From: Filobasidium wieringae
Taxonomy: Eukaryota > Basidiomycota > Tremellomycetes > Filobasidiales > Filobasidiaceae
Assembly: GCA_001600055.1 (NCBI GenBank)
Contig: BCIV01000003.1
Location: forward strand, 749,162 to 813,161
DNA: 64,000 nt
Direction of reading: 5' to 3'
Of this stretch, positions 58,221 to 64,000 are shown piece after piece. Every line of letters starts with the position of its first letter. Position 1 is the first letter of the stretch. A program made the position numbers and the translations under genes. The notes under the pieces were generated by a model, which saw only the letters and a list, made by a program, of their open reading frames with translations, was not told where the DNA came from and did no database searches.

Positions 58221-59492
58221 ATGGGTGTCAGTACAATCACTTCCTGGAGCTCGTCCATCAAGAAGAAAGGAGCGGGAGATGCTGACGGTTATTGTTTCTG
58301 ATTATTGCGCATCTTTCAACTTGGATCCCTTTCCATCGTCCGCCTCCTCATTTACAAACCCAAATGCTTGCCGTATGAACGATGGATGGATTGCCGTATA
58401 ACAGCGAGTCATTAGGAACCAACGTAAATCCGGCGGGATCTTCAAGGCCCACACCCACAACAGGAAGAACCCTGCCAAGCTCAGGCCTCTCGACTTTGCC
58501 GAGAAGAACGGGTACATCAGGGGAATTGTCAAGGATATCATCCACGACACTGGTCGGTGAGTGTGACGATAGCAGGCACGAGCATGGTCGAATTGGGAAT
58601 AGAGCACCTGGTCAGAGAAATGATGGACGGGGCGAGATCGAGGTTGTTGGAACAGCATTACGGGGATTTGACGGATCAGGATTACAAGGCTTCTCAAACC
58701 AATTCGATCATGCTCGTAACGGCTGGTGAACACTTTATTGATTCGAACCGATTTTTAGTGGTGCCCCCTTGGCTACCGTTGTCTTCCGAGACCCATACCG
58801 ATACAAGCTCCGTCAGGAGACTTTCATCGCTACCGAGGGTCTCTCCACCGGTTCTTTCCTGTACTGTGGAAAGAAGGCCACCCTCAACATCGGTAACGTT
58901 CTCCCCATCGGACAGTGCCCCGAGGGTACCATCGTCTGCAACATCGAGGAGAAGACCGGAGACCGAGGTGCGCTCGCCCGTACTTCCGGTAACTACGCTA
59001 CCGTTATCGGACACTCTGTCGAGGACAAGAAGACCAGGATCAGGTTGCCTTCCGGATCCAAGAAGACCATCTCTTCCCTCGCCCGTGCTACCGTTGGTAT
59101 CGTTGCTGGAGGAGGAAGGGTTGACAAGCCCTTGTTGAAGGCCGGAAGGGCGTTCTTCCGTGCCAAGGGTAAGAGGAACAACTGGCCTAAGACTCGTGGT
59201 GTTGCTATGGTGCGTTGGCCTTTCTATCATGGAATTGTTTTTGTCGTTCGCTTATTTGGATTTTCCGAATCCAGAACCCCGTCGATCACCCCCACGGAGG
59301 AGGAAACCACCAGCATATTGGAAAGGCTTCTGTAAGCTGTTCTCCGCTCAAAGGTACCTTCGAAATCGTAACTTACCCACCCCTTTTGTGTAGACTATCT
59401 CTCGTTACGCCAGTGCTGGTCAGAAGGCTGGTCTCATCGCCGCCCGTCGTACTGGTTTGTTGCGGGGAACTACCCGTGGTCAGGAAATCTAA
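58221..59492 (+). CDS. RPL2: 60S ribosomal protein uL2 (L8/Rpl2)
   Basis: Core large-subunit protein at the peptidyl-transferase centre. Exon 1 is only ATG GGT (58221-58226). Exon 2 (58405-58556) gives [20 protein letters not shown] and continues to DIIHDTGR. The large third exon, from 58759, reads [20 protein letters not shown] and on through [16 protein letters not shown] and [15 protein letters not shown]. Then come [19 protein letters not shown], holding the conserved loop histidines, and the end [11 protein letters not shown] at the TAA at 59490. Codon use is strongly biased. Introns 1 and 2 (178 and 202 nt) are about three times the local norm and may host a snoRNA. Confidence 0.96.
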
Positions 59493-59824
59493 GTGGTTTC
59501 TTGATTCGTTGTCTTCGTCGATACGTATTATCGAACTTCCATCCCATTTGTACATGCGTATCACGATTGCAATTCTCTCCGTATCTGGATTTCTGGTTCA
59601 TTGTCTTGTGACCGCGTCATCCATAAAACTCGACAATCAACTTGACAAACAAACAATAAGGCGTTAACCTCCTGCACTGCCTTCCCTCACTTTCCTAACC
59701 TCCTGCTATACCAATCAACGATACCTTTAGCACTTTCAAGGACATTGAAATGCGATGGAAGAGCTCGGGAGATTTAGGCAAGTTGACGACAATGGGAAGG
59801 GGGAGGGGGATGGGGTGAAAGCGA
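59493..59824. other. Intergenic, convergent 3' ends
   Basis: 332 bp downstream of uL2. It contains a purine-rich tract (gggaagggggagggggatgggg, about 59791-59816). No gene seen. Confidence 0.4.
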
Positions 59825-60055
59825 CTATGCAGGCGTAGGGTCCGGGTCTGTGATTGGGATGCCTTCTGCCAGCATCCTTGTCCATTCATCATCGACCACT
59901 AATGACTGGCATTTAGGATCAGGCTTCCACAGACTTTGAGACGAAGAAGACGCTGAGCCGGGTGCGTCTCTTTTGCATGCTGCTTGAATTGACGTTTGCC
60001 CTTTCCTAGGGAGAGGCGTTACAGGCCTGGCGAATCTAGGTGAAGTACCAGTCAT
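59825..60055 (-). CDS. Possible small protein, 76 aa, unrecognised
   Basis: An ATG at 60055 opens an uninterrupted 76-codon frame beginning MTGTSPRFARPVTPLPRKGQ. The N-terminal half is basic and Ser-rich; the C-terminal half is acidic and Pro-rich (DPKCQSLVVDDEWTRMLAEG, then ITDPDPTPA). A at -3 of the start is favourable. It lies alone on the minus strand between uL2 and ferrochelatase, with 290 bp upstream. The non-random distribution of charges and the spacing suggest a real gene, but I recognise no family, and chance is still possible. Confidence 0.35.
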   Translation of the reverse strand: MTGTSPRFARPVTPLPRKGQTSIQAACKRDAPGSASSSSQSLWKPDPKCQSLVVDDEWTRMLAEGIPITDPDPTPA

Positions 60056-60344
60056 GATTGTATGTCTAGTAAGTCGGAGATCGCTGCTCCCTCCCCTGCT
60101 GCGCCAGCCAATACTTTCCCTCCGACCGACTGAGGTGAAACGGGGGGGGATACGATCCTGGTTTTTGCAGAAAGTCGATCTGTAGATGAGGCTTATGTCA
60201 AGATCACGTTCGATCAGAAACTTCGTTCTTAGCTTTTCGTGTTTTTGAATTCAAAGAGGAAACGGTTCCCAGTCCATTCAACCGAGCCAAAGTCTACGGG
60301 TCGTAACACATTAAATAGGTTTCATGTCGTTCTTACATTCACGT

Positions 60345-62011
60345 CTAAGCGTTTTGTACAGGTCGTGCGTCTCCTCCGTTCGCAAAGAATTCCTTGGCCT
60401 GTCCACATCGAGGGTTCGTGCATCCAGGGCAACGCAGACCCATCTGAATACTGGTAGGTCCGATCTTGCCGTCCGATCGTTCTTTGAGATGGGTGGAGAC
60501 CATGTCCGCCAACGCTCGGATAAAGATGGGGGAGTCGTTGAGTGATTCTGCTCGTTTCAAGTTGATCCCAAGCTATCGAGGCCAAAAGTGGTTAGCTATG
60601 GGACACGAACGGCATTTAGCGATATAGGCTCACCTCATCAGCCTCCTCCTTGACTTCGATATCGAGCTCGTACAGAGTCTCGATATGATCACTGGTAAAG
60701 GCGATAGGAACCAACAAGACGTTCTTCTTCCCCAGCTTGCCTAGACCCTTGATCGAATCAGAGGTCTGAGGACCTTGCCATGCGGAAGGTCCGACTTGGG
60801 ATTGCCAAGTCAATCGGTAAGGGTTGGTGAATCCTAGTTTAGTCATGACTGCGTGTACAGTCGCGGCGACTTCGGAAATGTAAGGGTCTCCTCGGCTGGA
60901 AGCGGGCCACTAGATCAATACGAGCGCTGCTGGAGGCTATACCGCTTGCTACTCACTTGACGACGGACAGGGGCAAGGAGTGGGCTGAGAAGAGGATGAC
61001 GGCTTCCTTTCGATCTTCCACTGGGAACTGTTCCAAAGCAGTCTGTACGTTCTTCGTGACAGCCTGGGACGAAAATCGAGTTTAGCGATGTCGTGTATTT
61101 TCACTGCGTATTCCCAGCTCACCTCTACAAGACCGGGATGAGTCGGCCATCGGTCCAGGACACTCCATTCTACCTCTCCATTCCCACCCCAACCAACGCC
61201 ACCCTTGATCAGCTTATCCTCGCTATCTCCCTCCTTGGGTGCCTTCCCCTTGATCGTCGCGACCCTCATCAACTCGTTCAAACTGCTCCCAGTGGTGGAA
61301 CAAGAATACTGAGGGTATTGACTGAATGCCACGGCCCTCTTGACTCCATCACGTCTCATCTCCTCCAAACAAGTCTCCGTGAGAGGCTCGGCGTATCGGA
61401 ACATGACATAAGGCTTGTGAGGTGCTGATTCCGGGTTGAGCTCGTCGAGGAGTTTACACATCTCAGCACCCTGAGCCCGGGTCCATCGGAGGATGGGAGA
61501 ACCACCGCCGATAGCGGTGTATTGTTCCTCGATCTTGGGTGTTCTACGACGGGCGATGACGGGAGCGAGGTAGTTTTGGAAAGGAAGGGGGATGAGGTCG
61601 TGGTCGTGGAATAATCGGGAAAGGAAACTGTGAACTTCTGGGATCTATGCGAAGACAAGTCGATCGGATGAGCTCGAGATGAGGTGGGAGGGTTGCGTTT
61701 CATTACTTACAGTAGCTGGTCCTCCCATGTTCATCATCACGACGGCTGTGAAATCAAATACCGATTAGATCTGATAATTCCAGACCGAACGAGGTTCGAG
61801 TTCTGCATACCAGTGGGTCTATCATTCCCAGAACAACGAAAGGATCAGTCCTTCGCCCTCTCAATACATCACCAAACATCTGTCAATCGACTCACGCTTT
61901 ATCGCTATGGGTATCATATTTCGAACTTTTGTGTAAGGTCGCCAAACCTCGGTTGAGAGGCTGGTTTGACCGTCTGGCGATCCTAGCTGCGGAGATATTG
62001 AAAGCAGACAT
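60345..62011 (-). CDS. HEM15: Ferrochelatase
   Basis: Inner mitochondrial membrane enzyme that inserts Fe2+ into protoporphyrin IX. The ATG at 62011 opens a presequence ([20 protein letters not shown]). Core motifs: [89 protein letters not shown] (catalytic His), [18 protein letters not shown] and [20 protein letters not shown]. The C-terminus reads [18 protein letters not shown], matching the three C-terminal [2Fe-2S] ligands of the human enzyme; the fourth Cys is in YSCSTTG. Baker's yeast ferrochelatase lacks this cluster, so this is the cluster-containing type. Six to seven exons. Confidence 0.95.
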
Positions 62012-63077
62012 CTTGAGGCTGTCTATCCTACTGTAGTGTCTGTGTGGATGTGCCGCTGGTGTGGATGAGAACAGGAAAAAGCGATGTGGCGATGTGGTTT
62101 CGAGTCTGAATTTCCATTTGAGAGTTTGCTGATTCGTTCAATGGGCGCCGCCGCCGTCATCGAGACCGACGATCGATGTCAAGAAGCAGGATCACGTGAT
62201 CCGTACTGTAAACATCTAATCAATCGCAGGACGACGTTTCATGTCGCATTCTCGAAGAACTCCGATTATCGTGCATGTCGCTGTCGTATTATGAGGAGTT
62301 CTCTTTAATTGACTGTTGAGTTGTCAGCACCAGTCATAGCCGGTAGCAAGTCGAGGTTCGCGAGGTATCGTGAACATCGAGTCCTTCAAGTGAACCCCTA
62401 TTCAAGGTTGTGTCCCTTTGCCATGTTACAGTAATCCTCGTAGATACACATTCATAAGAGTGATATGGAGAAGCAGTCTAGTAGGATAAGATCTTGTAGC
62501 TCCCTCAGCTCTTCTCTCTGTCAGCGACCTTCATTGATGTGCAACTCCCGTCTTCTCGCCGACATCTGAATGAGGATGACTCGAGTGAAGAAACAGTTAC
62601 AAATTAACGAGGGAAAGATAGTCAGAGATTGATCTTGATAAAGGTTATGTAGTTAAAGTTTTAGGGCGGATAAGGTTCGATGGATTGCCGTGGCTTACAA
62701 CCAAGATCGCTCGAGAACGCTGTTGGCAAGATATCGCTCTGCGATACCATGGATCTATCACAGATACGCCGGCCGTCGTCCCTCACGATAACAGATGAAA
62801 TGATAAGAGGAGTTCCATACATCTCTTTCTTGACACGATACTGCCAAGCTAATCTACCTTGGGCGATACTCAAGTCAAATGAGCTTTGCCTCAACCTGCT
62901 TGTCAGCTTGTCACAGGTGCGTGTTTCATCTTTCCGTTTTGATAACGAATATGTAATTACGATTGCGAGCATCGGCAAAAGTCGGTAGCGGCAGTTCACC
63001 TCGAATCTCAAAACATATCGAATCCCTGAAATTCCCATCTGCTCTGAAGATCAAACACATCCTCCTCGTCTTCGCCA
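62012..63077. promoter_or_regulatory. Divergent promoter region, HEM15 / COQ5
   Basis: 1.07 kb between two divergent mitochondrial-enzyme genes. Short open frames on both strands lack motifs. No TATA box stands out near either start. I see no RNA gene. Confidence 0.35.
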
Positions 63078-64000
63078 TGTCTGCTACTTTCTCGTCTTCC
63101 AGATCGGTCGCTGGTCGGATAGCAGCTCGATCTCGATCTAGAACCATCCTCTCGCCTCTCTGCGCCCGATGCAACTCTACCTCGTCCAACCCTAATCCTC
63201 TCTCTCCTCCTTCATCTTCCACCCCACCTACCGGTCCTACCACTCACTTCGGATTCAAAACCATCCCCGAGTCCGCCAAAGAGTCCTTGGTGGGACAAGT
63301 CTTCACTGCCGTCTCTTCCAAGTATGACTTGATGAACGATTCCATGTCCCTCGGGATCCATCGATTATGGAAAGATTCTTTCGTCAACGCCATGGTTCCC
63401 CGATTTTCCCCCTCTGTCCACAATAACGCTCAATCCTGGGAAAACTGGCAGCCTGCGTTGAAGTGTTTGGACGTCGCAGGTGGAACGGGGGATATCGCGC
63501 TCAAGATATTGGACAAGGCTAGGGAAAAGTACGGGAACAGGGATGTAGAGGTTGAGATTGTCGATCTGAACGAGGGGATGTTATTCGAAGGAACGAAACG
63601 AGTCGCCAAGACCGTTTATTATAATAGTAAGCTTTGCGTCTCCTGTCCACTCCTGATCGATAAACGAATGAACACCCTTTTCTTGAAACCCACAGCTCCT
63701 CAAATCAAATTCACTCATGGAAACGCCCAATCCCTCCCAACTCATATTCAGGACAACTCTATCGATATTTACACCATCGCTTTCGGGATTCGTAATTGTA
63801 CCTCCCTCCCTGCCGTCCTCAAAGAAGCTCACAGGGTCTTGAAGCCCGGTGGAAGATTGGGGGTGTTGGAATTCGGCAAAGTCCAAAACCCTCTGTTCAA
63901 GCAGTACGTGAAGCTCTCCTCGCATTCGTGTTTAGCGTACGATCGCTCATCTTGCAATATACGAAACCGCATCGTAGGGTCTACAAGCAGTATTCCTTCA
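63078..64000 (+). CDS. COQ5: Ubiquinone biosynthesis C-methyltransferase COQ5 (3' truncated by window)
   Basis: SAM-dependent methyltransferase of the UbiE/COQ5 family acting in the matrix-side coenzyme Q complex. The ATG at 63078 opens a presequence (MSATFSSSRSVAGRIAARSR). Family blocks: FGFKTIPESAKESLVGQVF, KYDLMNDSMSLGIHRLWKDS, LKCLDVAGGTGDIALKIL (SAM motif I), VEIVDLNEGML, IDIYTIAFGIRNCTSLPAVL and AHRVLKPGGRLGVLEFGKV. At the third exon join PLFKQ-VYKQYSF is restored in phase. Roughly 60-70 C-terminal residues lie beyond base 64000. Confidence 0.93.

Noticed and set aside
58735..58750. Match to a tRNA B box (GGTTCGAATC, minus strand) in uL2 intron 2
   Set aside because: The flanking bases cannot pair as a T-stem and no A box or acceptor stem is present.

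Overview
The window is nuclear DNA from a fungus. Nearly every gene is broken by several 50-75 bp introns with GTNNGT donors, CTNAC/CTGAC-type branch sites and NAG acceptors. The gene set (UPRTase, SRP19/Sec65, KCH potassium channel, Rds1, Nup192, DHA2 transporter) is fungal. Intron density, compact spacing and base composition suggest a basidiomycete yeast, most likely a tremellomycete; the phylum and class are inference. I see no transposon, CRISPR array or virus.

Layout. 0-10 kb: lipid phosphate phosphatase, Sec65/SRP19 (-), uracil phosphoribosyltransferase (-), eIF3j, and a PP2C phosphatase with a large insertion. 10-20 kb: membrane-anchored alpha/beta hydrolase, MFS sugar transporter, CYSTM mini-protein, intron-containing tRNA-Leu(AAG) (-), and an ABHD5/Cld1-type lipase. 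19-27 kb: mitoribosomal mS29/DAP3 (-), Sub1/PC4, DHA2 drug exporter, secreted ferritin-like Rds1. 28-42 kb: ALG7 with a long N-terminal extension, pyruvate dehydrogenase phosphatase running in frame into ketopantoate hydroxymethyltransferase (-), and Nup192/205. 42-53 kb: KCH potassium channel (-), ribosomal protein eS12 (-), polyQ tandem HMG-box protein, and an unrecognised Cys/His-containing protein. 53-64 kb: phosphopantothenoylcysteine decarboxylase fused to peptidyl-tRNA hydrolase 2 (-), glutathione reductase, ribosomal protein uL2, a possible small ORF (-), ferrochelatase (-), and COQ5 cut by the window end.

Most of this is housekeeping; the unusual part is gene architecture. Two enzymes of the pantothenate-to-CoA route, ketopantoate hydroxymethyltransferase and PPCDC, are each joined in frame to an unrelated partner (PDH phosphatase; Pth2). 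In both cases I placed every exon boundary and the summed coding length is a multiple of three. Glutathione reductase has a 72-codon in-frame, Arg-rich, mitochondrial-presequence-like leader that contains no AUG but starts at a CTG in strong Kozak context (ACC-CTG-G) and is spliced in phase to the cytosolic AUG. The Cld1-like lipase shows a weaker version of the same pattern. ALG7 is about twice its usual length because of a roughly 444-residue N-terminal extension.

Products were assigned from memory of family motifs in hand-spliced translations. No database search was run. Spans are given as the outer limits of spliced coding regions.
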